Shown: one piece after another, positions 10,798 through 22,574 of the stretch | Numbering within the stretch: the stretch's first letter is position 1 | How the letters are laid out: each line of letters begins with the position of its first letter | DNA from: Apostichopus parvimensis | Taxonomy: Eukaryota; Echinodermata; Holothuroidea; Aspidochirotida; Stichopodidae | NCBI GenBank assembly: GCA_000934455.1 | Contig: KN890524.1 | Location: forward strand, 30,413-64,251 | Length of the DNA stretch: 33,839 nucleotides | Direction of reading: 5' to 3' | Translations under genes and position numbers: made by a program | The notes under the pieces: generated by a model | Databases searched by the model: none | Told to the model about the DNA's origin: nothing | The model's input: only the letters and a program-made list of their open reading frames with translations

Positions 10798-13236
10798 ATT
10801 GGGACTGGGGTCCATATAATTAGGTCGGTCGACTGTTAGTGGTAAAAAATTTTGATAAAGGAAATGACTAAATCTTCATCTCTTAGTCACCAAAGGAGGG
10901 TTTATAAAAAGCAACTGCCCTGGAGTGTTTTCTGCATCACCTGATCTATCAGATGGTTTCCACTCTAATGTGCACTGCTGTAGAAGAATTGATTTTGTGT
11001 CCCGCAGTCTGTTTGTACAGAGCAATTTGAAAATACTGTCAATGAAGAGCAAGAGTTCACCAAATGGTAACGGTATTTGCTGACCTTGGTGCTGTACAAG
11101 TGTACAGCTGTTTTCAGTGTTAGAAACTTGTTAATAAACTGGTACCAGCAGTGCATGATATACATGAAGAACAGAAATGGAAAGTCCAAGGTTAGAGATA
11201 AACCACAGAATTTTTTTTGTGTTACATTTCATCACCGTCCATTGACTATTAAAAGAAAAATTCCCTGACATGTGTATGTCCAAGTAAAGACTTTACTGAG
11301 AAGAAGTGCAAAAGCTCATCAAAATTCTGAATTAAACTTTTAGATTTTCTTCTTCATTATCTTGCTTGCTAGTAAAGGTACATCCAAATCAATGATTTAA
11401 GTGATCTAAATTTGACAGGAGAACAGTTGTACAAAAGAGGAAAGATACAGATTCTTTCTAAGTCTTCTCAGATTGTAGACAATACTGTAACTTATTGTAC
11501 ATCACATTCAAAATCCTCATAATTGTATACAGTGTGAAACTGAATGCTGGCAAGTTTCTCTTTGTCCCAACTGAAAGAGCAGGCCACTTAACACACAGAT
11601 GACAAACAACTCTGTTCTTACAGACTAAAGCTGTACGTGTCTGTTAAAGCATAGATTTGCATCTCAATGCTCTGGTAACTCATTAGTATTTCATTTATAC
11701 AGTGCATTTCACTTTGAGCTACTGAAGAGATTCCAGTATAGATGGACACATTGAGCATTAAGCCAGAGTCCCTGAGTTACATGTCTTAAAAGTTCACAGT
11801 CTTACACTGATCCCTATTTGACAACGGCTGCTTTGCAGTGTACAAGACTCGCGACTAGTGAATTTTGGCAAAATACAACCTATTTTGGTCAAAATAAGTA
11901 CCCAAACCTCATCTCTTTTGCTTCGTAGTGTAAATTTATACAACTTTCTGCACTGGTGACAGACTTCAACAATTAGGGTTACAGGACCCAAAGACACTGT
12001 ACTGTATATCATTACATGTATATCTGAGTTGGATGATCTCAGAGAAATGAATTTTGGTAATAGCCTGTTTTTTTGGGGGGGGAAAGAACAGTAAAAAATT
12101 AAGTAAAATAGGTTTTAGTCATCCAGTGCAAAATCGTGCAATGTTGTAGGGCCGACAATAAGAGACTGATGGCAAAATTTGCAACAGAGGGAAATTCATT
12201 AACATCTATGAATTTTGCATGATTAGCAAACTAATGTTTTATTTTCATCAGTTGTAAAACCTTTAAATTTTTATAAACCTTTCACAGGTATTTACGTTAA
12301 CTGCATTTAACATCACCTTCAGAGAAAGCTAGGCATGTAACACAAAGTCAGTGAATGCCTCTGACTTATGTTAGACACATAAAAACAATGTTAACTTAAT
12401 GGAAATATCTACTTTTCCTGCTGTTCAAGGTCCTCTGGAAAATTAATCCTATTTCTAAAATCATAACAAGGCATTTTTCCTGGAGAGGTTCTTGGTACAT
12501 ATTTTTTTCCAAATGTAAAGCCTATTTTGCATAACAGATGTTGGTACTACACTAATTCACTTTATAGTGGCAACATATATTACCACAAAGAACATTATTC
12601 ATCAGACATGACACAATAACTTGTCTAATCATGTAAATGTATGCATGTGACAGAATAAAATGATGCAATCATTCATATAACATTATTATACCCCATATTA
12701 TTAATAGTACTTTATGTAACATGATCCATTTGTATATGATAGAATGGAACAACATGTATGATTAATGCAATCCATGTTGCCACAGTGCAACATGACATTC
12801 TCAGTACTTAACCTTCACACAGAACACACCCAAAACAGAACCTTATAGAAATTATGATGACTAAACACCTTTTAATATAATTTCCTAATTTAATGCAGAC
12901 ATAATAAAAAATGTGCATGTTTGAGGCCACTACCAATTGATGTGGGGAGTCATACGTTCAATACAAACCCACAAACTACTCACAAAAAAAGGTATTTATT
13001 TTTTGGAATTAACATTCAGAGGAAAATATGTAGACTGAATATGACTATAATAACTAAAGCACTGTGTGCTGCAAAATGTGTTATTAAATTTTGTCAATCC
13101 AAATTAGACTATTAAAATACACGACAAGTTTTTCCATGCATGCGGTCTCAACACGCTACACTCGTATATAGGTGTCAGCTAATTATAAACATAGCACAAC
13201 CCTCTTCTCATTGTAACAGCATGCTTCTCAGCTCAC

Positions 13237-13375
13237 CTATTGAACGCTGCAACACAAGTATACAAAATTGATTTTTATGGCAGCTTTTACATGCAACGTT
13301 CAGGTTTTGTAGCCGCCTGCGGTGTAAACTCTAACACAAACTGAACTGAGGGAGGCCGTGTTAGAGGCAGATTAT
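13237..13375 (-). other. Candidate TMEM63 5'-UTR exon / promoter-proximal patch
   Basis: On the minus strand, a patch relatively rich in CpG for this AT-rich region ends at AATAG followed by a strong GTGAGC donor (13,236/13,235). It lies upstream of the first TMEM63 coding exon, which needs a 5' non-coding exon. There is no transcript evidence. A 10-nt exon starting after TTGTGTTGCAG (13,246-13,237) is another reading of the same signals. Confidence 0.2.
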
Positions 13376-14257
13376 AGTTAAAAGTGTTCAAAATATACAT
13401 ATTTATGTCTTAATCAAGGTCTTAGGGAAAGTAACTAAACTGGATATTCACTTGGAAAGTAATGGATTTAATATGGATGACACATTATGTCACCACATGG
13501 ACAATATAAAAGCAAAAGTGATATACTTTTAACTACAAAAGAAGAAAGTGTCAATTTGAATTACAGGAAGACTGGCTGAATTGACCAAATTTCTGCATAT
13601 AACTATATGTCATTTATTTTTCTCAAATTCAAATGGTAAATACAGTTCAGCTACATGAAAATGTTAGTATTTAAATTTAAACTATTTATCTATACATTAA
13701 GGTAATTAGGGATTTAGTTTGCAGTATAATTGATAAATAAGACAAAAAATCAAAGGACAGTATGAATCCAACTGAATAAATTTCCATTCCAAAGAGCTCT
13801 CCACATGTTGTTGAATCCTTAAAGTTTTTCAGCCAATTATTACAGCAATTCTAGGAACAAACGCTTCGGACCAAAAATCTAACCACCTAGAATCTTCTAC
13901 AGGCCTACACATGATGTGCACTTCATAAGTACAACATAATTCTAACCTGAGATAATCATTGATTTGGAATTAATGTCTTAAGACCTATAAAATGAAAACA
14001 TGAGTCTTACACTTGGGATCTCAGATGATCATTTGAAAGTTACTTTCCAAAAGATTACCTCCAGTTCCAGTATTGACAATACTTAGTACCCAAGCTATCT
14101 TGACAGTATCTACTATCTTCAAGTATTTTAGAAAGACAATGTTGCTAATTAAACCAAAGACTATATTCATACAGGCATCCCTTAACCAAATTACTTTTAT
14201 TTAATCTGTTTCTGTTTATTTCTTCCGTTAGCCAATTTCAATCACCCCACACTTGCA

Positions 14258-14294
14258 CCCTCCTCCCCCTCCCCCACCCTCCTCCCCCTCTTCC
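14258..14294. repeat. C-rich polypyrimidine tract (G-quadruplex potential on minus strand)
   Basis: The tract is almost pure C/T, with many C3-C5 runs separated by T or A, and contains ACCCTCCTCCCCCT twice. The complementary strand has more than four G3+ runs with 1-2 nt loops, which fits the canonical G4 pattern. Confidence 0.7.
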
Positions 14295-14987
14295 AACTAA
14301 TCTAATTATCAATTAACAGCATAGTTACTGTACACATCCAAAGACACTGACTGTTTCAAATTCAAATGTGCGTAAAATCTTCTCATGAAATACTGACTTT
14401 GATGTTCAAATTAATATTTTTGTCTCTTTTAAAACACTATTGTTCCTGACATTCACATGTGCAAAATAATTGCAGTAAATCGATCTTTTTATTTGTATAG
14501 CAAGTTGACCATTTTTGCATCTAGCATTTTTTTGCTATGTGTTACCAGATAAATTATTGCCTGCTCCTTCCAACATGTTTTAATACCCTACTGTACATCT
14601 CAAAAGTCAAGCAGTAATGGGAAAGGAGTAGTTAACCTTTAAGAGTAATGTACAGTCCTAATTTAAGTAATCCCATGAAGTTCTAATGTGAATCCAGGCA
14701 GTCTGATGGGAGCTCCACATACAGTTCATGCTAACCGTAAACGGCAAAAATTGTTAAGGGAAGGACATGACGCAAATGTGATTAAAGTCTGCCTGAAGAC
14801 TAATGAATCCAGAAGAATGACGTTCAAGTTCCAGTGATTTCCCTCAAGATTTCCATGGTTTTGAAATAAAACAAATGAGTACTGTAATGCTCATAATTAA
14901 TTAATTAAGCCTTTGTGGATTAAAATTAGAACACTTTATCAAAAAAAAAATTGTTCTCTGAATAGAAAGTTTTTTAACATTTCATGA

Positions 14988-15022
14988 GTTACCATGCAAT
15001 TTAGAAATCACTGCATGGTAAC
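14988..15022. repeat. Hairpin with 11-bp perfect stem
   Basis: GTTACCATGCA (14,988-14,998) and TGCATGGTAAC (15,012-15,022) are exact reverse complements around a 13-nt loop. Weak pairing extends outward (TTTCAT on the left against ATGA/GAAATG on the right). Confidence 0.6.
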
Positions 15023-18000
15023 GAAATGAGAAAGATCAGTGCTATTAATTGGTGGTTGAAGACAAGAAAAAATCAACCAGATATATTTTCATTGAAATCA
15101 GGAGAGTGGAACTGCAAAACAAAAATTGTCTGAGCATATATAATTCCAAGTATGAGTCAAATCAAAACTATGGGCCTTTAAAATGAACAAGTAAACATAA
15201 CATGTCCAAAATTCTGGTATTTTTGAATAACTTTGACTACCTTTAAGTGAGCATTAAAATTTGACTGATGACTGCTGCCATCTATGGATTTTCAGAGATA
15301 ATAACACTTTCTACATCATCAGCAAATATCACTTCTCTTGTCAAATACCAAAACTTGTTGGAGTTGCAAAGTTATATGTAAGCAGACAATCAACAAGATC
15401 ACAGCACACTTGATTTAAATTAGAGATATTTGTCTTGCAAAATTCTTTACCAAGCCCTTCTTGGACGTTTAGTACACATATGTAGGTTGACGTTTCTAGC
15501 GCACAAGATTTCATAATATTATATATCTTACCACTTCACTAACTCCCGAATGGCTAAAATGCAAATTTACAAGTAAGCAACTTACCTTTATCAATGAGTG
15601 CAATATTACAAGCACTCCTCTAGTATTATTTGGTTACTAATTAGTAACCATTCAACACTGCAAACACAACCCCACCCCCCCCCAATCTGTGTTGTAAATC
15701 TGGACCAAGTTTTTCACCCAAGCACAATCACATTCTCCCTACAAGAGTGATCTCATATTTGTGGTCTATTAAGGTTTACTGTATACGTCTCCTCATTTAA
15801 CAATTCCTCAAATTTTGTATTATTTTATTAGAGTTCATTTACCCAGGTTATCACTCAGAGACTCAATTAAAGTACATTTCATGCAGCATTTATAGCCAAG
15901 TAATAGATGCAGACTATGCAATCAATATGATATCTTGTAGGTCTCTGAATCTGTGAGATACTTAAGTGTGCTTTCTGTCAACTTCATATACGTATATAAT
16001 TGCACATTCTCTAATGCAACATCTATCACACAGTTAATGGTTTATTGCTCTCATATAAACAGATCCTGTATGGACACTGCCACAAACAAATCGACTGACT
16101 GAGCAGATTACCACCGTCTGACGACGAGGCGTGGACGACTGTTGAAGTAATTAGAGCTACATTTACTGTAACGAGTACAATATCCCACCGTGTAGCTTGA
16201 AAAAGGTCTGCACAAAATCTACCAATGATATATTGTGAAGCACAGAAGTGTTAGAATATGTGCAGTATAAATTTGGAACCTGATATGTACAAAGCCATAG
16301 CTAACGAGAAAAGAGAAAGCAAACATGTCTGAATTTATCCTACCCGAGGGGAAGGAATGAGGCACATGTGAGGGGTCTGATATCAAACTAGATGTTCATC
16401 TTTAAATAAACTTTAGATCAAAGAAAACAAATTCAATACTATCCGTGTTTGTTAAAGGTACAGAGCAGCTGTCTTTACTGATCTACAGTAAATACTTTTT
16501 ACAAGACAGTAGATGTCAAACTAGCAGTGAAGATAGTACAGTAACTTGAAGCTGCTATTAATTTACACTAGCCTCTGGCAACCCTAGATATTTCCTTTTA
16601 TAATATGAAAAAACTAGCAATTTAAGTAAGAATCTTAAATATGTTGTGTCACATCATTTATAAAGACATCAAACTTGCAGGTAACTCTCTTACCTGCATA
16701 ATATATATCAAGTTTTATGATCCTACACTACAAAATTCAGCTGTAAAAGTTGTCAGTGCCACGCCCTGACGTACTGTGCATTGTGGCAGTTGCATACCAA
16801 TCTACTTAATGTGTAGAAAATAGTCAATATTGATCCTTGTCATTTTTTTCCCCTCTCAAATTCAAGATAAGGTTGCTATCAATTGTCAAATTGAAAACTT
16901 ACAGTACATGCTGCCCTAAAACATTTAGTAAAATGAATGAACTGTTCATGTACATTTCACTAACACCAACTATATGAAATTATTGTACACAGTACTAGAC
17001 AAGAGGTACAGATATGCATTATGTAGTGCCCTGTACAACAAAATCTGGTCCATCCAAGATAGTTTTTCAGTTACAAATAAACTTCTGGTTTGAAGATAAA
17101 GAAGATAAAGAAGGCATAAACAATCAGCTATGCACAGTACAACAGGTTCCAACCTACAGAGGTTACCTCAAACGTTGTAAGCCCTCTGCTAACTGAGTTA
17201 ATGTAGCTATATACAGTCAGTCCTCCTTTTGTGGCATTAGCAATACATATTAAGCGCATATTTTAAGAATTAAGATGACAGGTAGAGGTCACAGTATCCA
17301 ACAAGGCTTGCACAGGGTAGATTCCCTTCCCTGATGCTTTCCATGTTAATTTAATATCTTGTTAACGACGCACTAATTACCCTATGTGACATGTATCCTT
17401 AAAGAAAATAGTTACGTATAAATGCTCCACTGTTGAATTCCCCCAAAGTTGACATCTTTATTAAATTAGAACGATTAAGTTTTGTTTGATCCATGGAGGA
17501 GAATATCCAACTGTGTGGCAATATACACTACATACTGTAGAAAGGTGTATATGTACAACCCAATGCAAAAGGCAACTTAAAGAATTTCCAAACCTATTTC
17601 TTGCTATAACAGTCACCTGCCTGCTCCACTGCCCAACATTGTTTATGTTTTTACAAGTGGCATTGCAGTTAGATATGCACCCCAATATTAGGAAAACTAG
17701 CAATGAAGTATACTTTTTTTTTACCTAACTTGTTTCCCATTGTACAGTACATCCACAGTAGGTCACCTTAAGAAATCAGATGTATGGTACCCTTGGAATT
17801 TGTATATAGCTTAAATTGACACAGTTAGTTAAAATATGCATACATGTGTGTATTATCAAGGCAATGGTAGAGTGTTGTAACACAGACAAATAAGACAGCA
17901 GTACTGTAGTACATATCATCACTTACAGAACCTACCTAAGTTAAACATAGGAAGTGACTTTTCACCCAGCAGGAAGTGTTCTTTCACAAACAGCAGAATT

Positions 18001-18886
18001 TGCAGAAAGTGACTTTTTCGCATCAATCAAACAACTATAGTGCAGCAACTCAGCATTTATCCAGCATTGCATAGCAAAGTGTTATGGGAATTGAGCAACA
18101 TGCTATACAAGTGCAAAGATGAATAACAGTTTTTGTTTAACACAGGAACCATAGTGTTTTATATGAGAAAATAATATGAGCCATCAAAACTGCTATGTAC
18201 ACAAACAAACTCTAAATGATATCCTGTATAATGTTATACATAACCATACTTTGTTTCTGTTCCTCTTTACAAATAGCACTGCAGAATATATGATCTCTTT
18301 TTCAACACCTGCCGCTTCCCTTCAGAATTCTGATAAACATATTTTATTTTTAACTTTAAAGCATTAAACTTGATGAACATGAAAGATCTGATCTGAAAGA
18401 TCTAGTCTGGGTATTTGGAGGTGTTTCAGATTAAAGTTTTAAACCTTTTGAAATGTCGGTTAATTGAAAATTAAACCAGAATGAGTTCAATTGTTTGCCT
18501 CAAAGGGAAGATATAGGAAGTATTTTTGTAATGAAATATCATATTCCAACAAAACTGGAAAATTTATGCTGCATTATAAAGTACAGTATATATACATTGC
18601 CAACTGCTATGATTCCCAATCAAGCCATGCTATATCATATAAAAGGTTAAGTTAACAATGTTCCTTGAATACTCTTAACAAAAGACCAAACACTACACCC
18701 AAAGGTGCAAACAATCGTCAAAGTTGTATAGGAAAACACAAAGACAAGAAGTAGATATATGGCAATATTTTCCATAACAATACTGTTTTATTCCTTAGTC
18801 TGCAAAAATATAAAGTGCTTGAATATATTAGGTGCGGGGAAGGGTAACCTACTTCTGTTCAAATAATCTAAGTATCCCACTTAAGA

Positions 18887-18941
18887 TTGCAAGCAATCAC
18901 AATCATAGTGATAGCGAAACCTAAGCTGTGATTGTTTGCAA
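18887..18941. repeat. Short inverted repeat, 14 of 15 matches
   Basis: TTGCAAGCAATCACA (18,887-18,901) pairs with TGTGATTGTTTGCAA (18,927-18,941) with one mismatch across a 25-nt loop. No flanking target duplication was evident and no product can be assigned. Confidence 0.55.
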
Positions 18942-19766
18942 CTACAAATGTTAAGTTAACTCATGACTATTAGATAAAGGAAACCAGATCATTGACTTAT
19001 TTCACAGCCTCTAATTCACATGAAAAGCATCATGTTGCACTAACTGATGAATAATATGATTACCTTCAAGTTTTTGGGCATTCGTTTTACTGAATGCTTG
19101 TATCTGAATACTGTACCTAGTCTAATCATGATGCTGACTAGGAAACTGCACATTCGGCAGTTGTAATGTTATGTTTTCATGACGTTTACAAAAATTAAAG
19201 ATTTTTTAGTCTGGCCCAAGCATCTAAAGCTTGCCATTTAAATGCATCTGATGCATTGCAGCAATTTTGGAGTTTGCATGTTACAAAATTTGGTAATGCT
19301 ACTGAAAGACTAAGCCGTTGTTTGACATGAAAACCAGGATTCTTGGCAAGATCATTGTCTGTAGCAGTGTAGGCCTAAGTCTAACTCTAGCCTAAATTCT
19401 ATCATCATTCACATTCTCTACAGTAACAAAAACAATACCTGGTTGTTGGCTTGGCCAAGGCTTGACTGAGGATACTAATATGGCCTGCTGGATAATACAA
19501 TTTACAAACAAGAACTGAAATACATATGTTCCTCTTTGAAGTTTGAGTTAGCTAGGCTTAGACTGGTCCACATTACTTATTGATGACGGGCTAGGTAGGC
19601 CTAGCCTAACTTAGTTTTTAACTAAGGCATATTATTAAATTAGTATCATTAACTTTAGAAGCTCAAGTTGAAATTGATGGTGAATACACTGAGCAGTAAA
19701 TCAATTCATGCCCAGATATTTGGTTTAACATAATACTAGCGGTTCGTGAAACGTTTAAGTACTCAC

Positions 19767-19980
19767 ACGCTGTTAAAAATGATGTTTACACACTTCTCGT
19801 AAGAGATTTTGTTCCTGTAACTAACACTAACACAGTAACAGGCGAGCATCAATATTCCACTATGATGGCTACAATGTACTAGATGCATGTAGCATGTGAT
19901 CGAGATGAACAGATTAGTAAACAAGTAAAAGGTTTTCAATGCAACCCGATCGAATTCTGGACATCGAGCAGACGACAAAC
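19767..19980 (-). other. Alternative candidate 5' non-coding exon for TMEM63
   Basis: On the minus strand a strong GTGAGTAC donor lies at 19,766/19,765. The sequence upstream of it (towards 19,980) includes a small CpG-containing patch. It could be a first exon of TMEM63 about 11.5 kb upstream of the coding start, but there is no supporting homology. Confidence 0.18.
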
Positions 19981-20414
19981 TGATGGCGCTACAACATAAA
20001 GTTCTAAATAAACAAACAAGCTCCGTTTACAACTCATATTCAGTTTTACAGCACTGCGCCATCATTTGACTTCCGATATATCAATCAAATATTATATATA
20101 CATTTATGTCAGAGAAAATCCAATAGAAAAATTTTCTGATATATATGATGATTATCTGTGGCACAACATTGAGTTAATAACAAGCAACTGTTACATCCAA
20201 TGATACCAATCGCGATAGATAGAGTGGAATATATTCATACTGTCTGCAGCCAAAATATTAGAGATTGTATAAAACCCAAATTGTTGATAATATACTAAAT
20301 AGCCATAATGTAGAACTTGCAAGATACTTTCAGCACACGTGTATCAGCTTTGAAATGCTCTATTTGAACGCTGTTCATAATTTTGTGACTCGGCAATCTC
20401 TGTGTTCACAATAC

Positions 20415-20634
20415 TCTCTATACACCAATGTGTGAGGAAGTTATCGCTTGTCAAAATTGTCTTCGTGAGTATGCCACTAATCCCACTTTAGCTGATGATG
20501 TTTGTCCTATTTTACGTTTCATATTGAGTAATTACTATTTCTCTTTAATGGGAAATATTACTTCAATCAAAGGTACCGCTATGGGCACTAAAATGGCACC
20601 TTTCACGCAAACAGTTTTATGCAAGAATTGTTGA
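20415..20634 (+). pseudogene. PLE reverse-transcriptase fragment (fingers/early palm)
   Basis: SLYTN at 20,415-20,429 is followed by a one-base shift into CEEVIACQNC, then a segment ending FSLMGNITSIKGTAMGTKMAP and a stop at 20,632. Penelope RTs carry a DVKSLYTNIP block and a G(T)AMGTKMAP block. Here the catalytic Asp block before SLYTN and the second Asp pair are absent, so no active polymerase could be made. Confidence 0.85.
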
Positions 20635-20671
20635 AAACTTTTAATAGATTTCCTTAACCACTCCGGTCTGT

Positions 20672-21022
20672 TATAAGCCCACTGATATTAATGTGTATTT
20701 AAAATTAAATAGTTTACATTCTCGTAGTCTCAAGAATTATATTGTTTACAGCCAATGCCTTAGACTCAAACGCATTTGCTCCTACCCACGTGGTTACGAA
20801 CACCGGGTATCCATTTTAACTGGTTATTTCTTGAACGTCGGATACCCCCTTCACTTATTTAGAAAGAGTATTTCCAAATTGAACCGTCAGGACATATTAA
20901 AATACAAGTCCAAAAGTCCTAACACACGCATTCCGCTTTTTACTAATTACAACCCCTCATCAAATCTTTATGAGCTCTATCAAACAGGAGTTTGCTGTAA
21001 TTCCAAGACGATCAGTCTGTAG
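20672..21022 (+). pseudogene. PLE reverse-transcriptase thumb fragment
   Basis: Open from YKPTD (20,672) to a TAG at 21,020. It shows the family's thumb landmarks: YKPTD plus YLK, IVYSQCLRLKRICS, an ILTGYFLNVGYP segment and basic ISKLNRQDIL. It abuts the RT fragment after the loss of the palm core. Confidence 0.85.
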
Positions 21023-21112
21023 GAGAATCATTTAAGGTACCCCTCCCCCCATACAAGCTTAACGTCAACCCCCCAACCTTAGATTTCTATACACTTGCTC
21101 CAGACTCCCTTA

Positions 21113-21613
21113 CATGCAGTTTCCACCTCCGCAGGTAATTTCCGTTGCGGTAAACCTCGATGCCAAACATGCCCTCATATTACCCCAGGCACCGATGTCA
21201 AAATTCCCAATGTTGAATATGGTCTAAGACCCCCTTCCCTCTCTTTTGATTCTAATAATGTTATTTACATAGTCTACTGTGTACTTTGCAAGGAGGTAAT
21301 TATGTAGGTGAAATAGGTTCTCGGTTCCGCTTACGTTTCAATAATAACAATAATAATAATAATATATTCGTGATAGTTTTGCAGGATTCCAGTTTTCCGA
21401 ACATTTCAATCTTCATATGTCATACTCTCAAAAACCTAAAATATATTTTAATTGCCTCGAACTTCAAATCTACAACTGAACCTAAACGAAAGAAATCGAT
21501 TGGATATATCGTGTTACGTCTCACATCACCGGCTTCAACAAGGACTTGGGTGCAATAATAAGGGTATAGCTGCTAAAAGGCAGATTCGAGAGATTTCTTT
21601 GAAATGTTAATGT
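21113..21613 (+). pseudogene. PLE GIY-YIG endonuclease fragment, frameshifted and split by a microsatellite
   Basis: The linker GNFRCGKPRCQTCPH leads to SNNVIYIVYCVLCKE (the GIY half). A frameshift at about 21,300 continues into GGNYVGEIGSRFRLRFNN (the YIG half with its Arg). At the following Asn an (AAT)n tract at 21,340-21,364 replaces coding sequence. Beyond it, recognisable C-terminal words occur in shifting frames (FSEHFNL, FKSTTE, ITGFNKDLG). Confidence 0.85.
21340..21364. repeat. AAT microsatellite inside the PLE endonuclease
   Basis: A run of AAT with one AAC interruption starts exactly at the Asn codons of the GIY-YIG RFNN motif. It probably grew from that short AAT seed. Confidence 0.85.
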
Positions 21614-22574
21614 GACCATCGAATAATAGTAAGGTTGACCCTGAATAGGCCCAAAGAGATTTAATGACAAAGCATCAGTCCCATGTTACACTATATGTGT
21701 TTATATAGTTACTCTTGTAACGGGAGTCCGCCCGACGCCATTTCCATTTTATTATAATTATTATTAATTATTATTGAATAATATGGTGCGTCAAGACTGA
21801 ATTTAAAAAAAGAATTATTGAATAAGGATATAACGTCATAGACCGCGTTTAGTCCAGGAGATACGTGCGTGCGAAACTAAAACAGGAGGAATGCCATATA
21901 AAGAAAAAATACAGTCCTCATTGTTTATGCTTATAAAGTTTTATTTTCATTCATTTATGCTTATTTCTTTACATTAGGTCTAATACATAATTTTATTACA
22001 TTTTGTACCGGATAGCCATGAAAATCTACTTCTGCATCCTGCCTGCCAGGAGATACCATCTCCTTTTCTTCCTTTCTCGCTTTCCTTTTAGTTTACTGCG
22101 TCTCTTTTCGTGGGTTTGCAATTTTTTTTTTTTATTTATCTCATCATCCGAGATATATGTATATGTATATACCGGATGACTGTACCCATCAATTTTTAGA
22201 ATATGCCATAAACTGAAAATTGTCAGTTTCAATCAGCATCAAGATCTATAACCTTTGAAAATTGTCAGTTTCACTCAGCATCAAGATCTATAAACTTTGA
22301 GTTTTTCTCTGTTTGGGAGCAACTATGCCAAACTAGTACACCATCAATGGTCGTAACATACGGCTAGGTCACACCATTATATGGTCATGCATGGTCACAA
22401 CAGTATACATCTCCGTCATAGCTCTTCATGTATGCATAACCATGCCTCCATTTCTGTCCCTTTTATTTGCTTGTATTTGTGTAAAGTTTGATCCTCCTCG
22501 TGCACCGTACATCTTGTACCATTTGTAACGTTTTGAGCCAATGCAAATTTGAGGGTTGTGCCCGTTCAGTTCTT
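21614..22574. other. Intergenic DNA between the PLE remnant and the kinase gene 3' end
   Basis: No gene was seen. It contains ATT-rich simple sequence at 21,752-21,782, a pyrimidine-rich stretch at 22,060-22,140, and a 42-bp tandem pair at 22,215-22,300. The last few hundred bases are presumably the kinase 3' UTR on the minus strand. No clear AATAAA could be tied to it. Confidence 0.5.
22215..22300. repeat. Two-copy 42-bp tandem repeat
   Basis: GAAAATTGTCAGTTTCA starts at 22,215, and the near-identical GAAAATTGTCAGTTTCA recurs at 22,257. Both are followed by the same words (TCAGCATCAAGATCTATAA, CTTTGA), with only a couple of substitutions between copies, so the duplication looks recent. Confidence 0.9.

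Larger units (their letters stand above)
8230..20414. other. Long non-coding stretch, probable TMEM63 5' intron and upstream DNA
   Basis: No reading frame here has recognisable homology, splice-consistent coding structure or length above chance. The first TMEM63 coding exon has an acceptor at 8,229, so a non-coding 5' exon must lie at higher coordinates and part of this stretch is intron. It contains a minisatellite (9,538-9,859), a hAT-like element (10,410-10,797), hairpins (14,988-15,022; 18,887-18,941), a C-rich tract (14,258-14,294) and TAGGCCTA-type word clusters (19,370-19,615). Confidence 0.55.
20415..21613 (+). mobile_element. Degenerate Penelope-like retroelement (RT plus GIY-YIG)
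   Basis: Three co-oriented fragments fall in the order seen in Penelope-like elements. First come reverse-transcriptase fingers/palm words (SLYTNV, then KGTAMGTKMAP, 20,415-20,634). Next is the RT thumb region (YKPTD, then YSQCLRLKRIC and a GYP motif, 20,672-21,022). Last are the Cys-rich linker (CGKPRCQTCPH) and GIY-YIG endonuclease (YIVYC, YVGEIGSRFRLRF, 21,113-21,613). The usual length between GTKMAP and YKPTD is about 100 residues or more. Here it is about 25 codons, so the catalytic YxDD part of the RT is deleted. Frameshifts after SLYTN and inside GIY-YIG, plus stop codons, make it non-coding. Terminal repeats were not identified. Confidence 0.9.

Noticed and set aside
17461-17728. Two 80-codon frames on opposite strands
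   Set aside because: They overlap almost completely on opposite strands, have no recognised motif and match the chance ORF length for this region.
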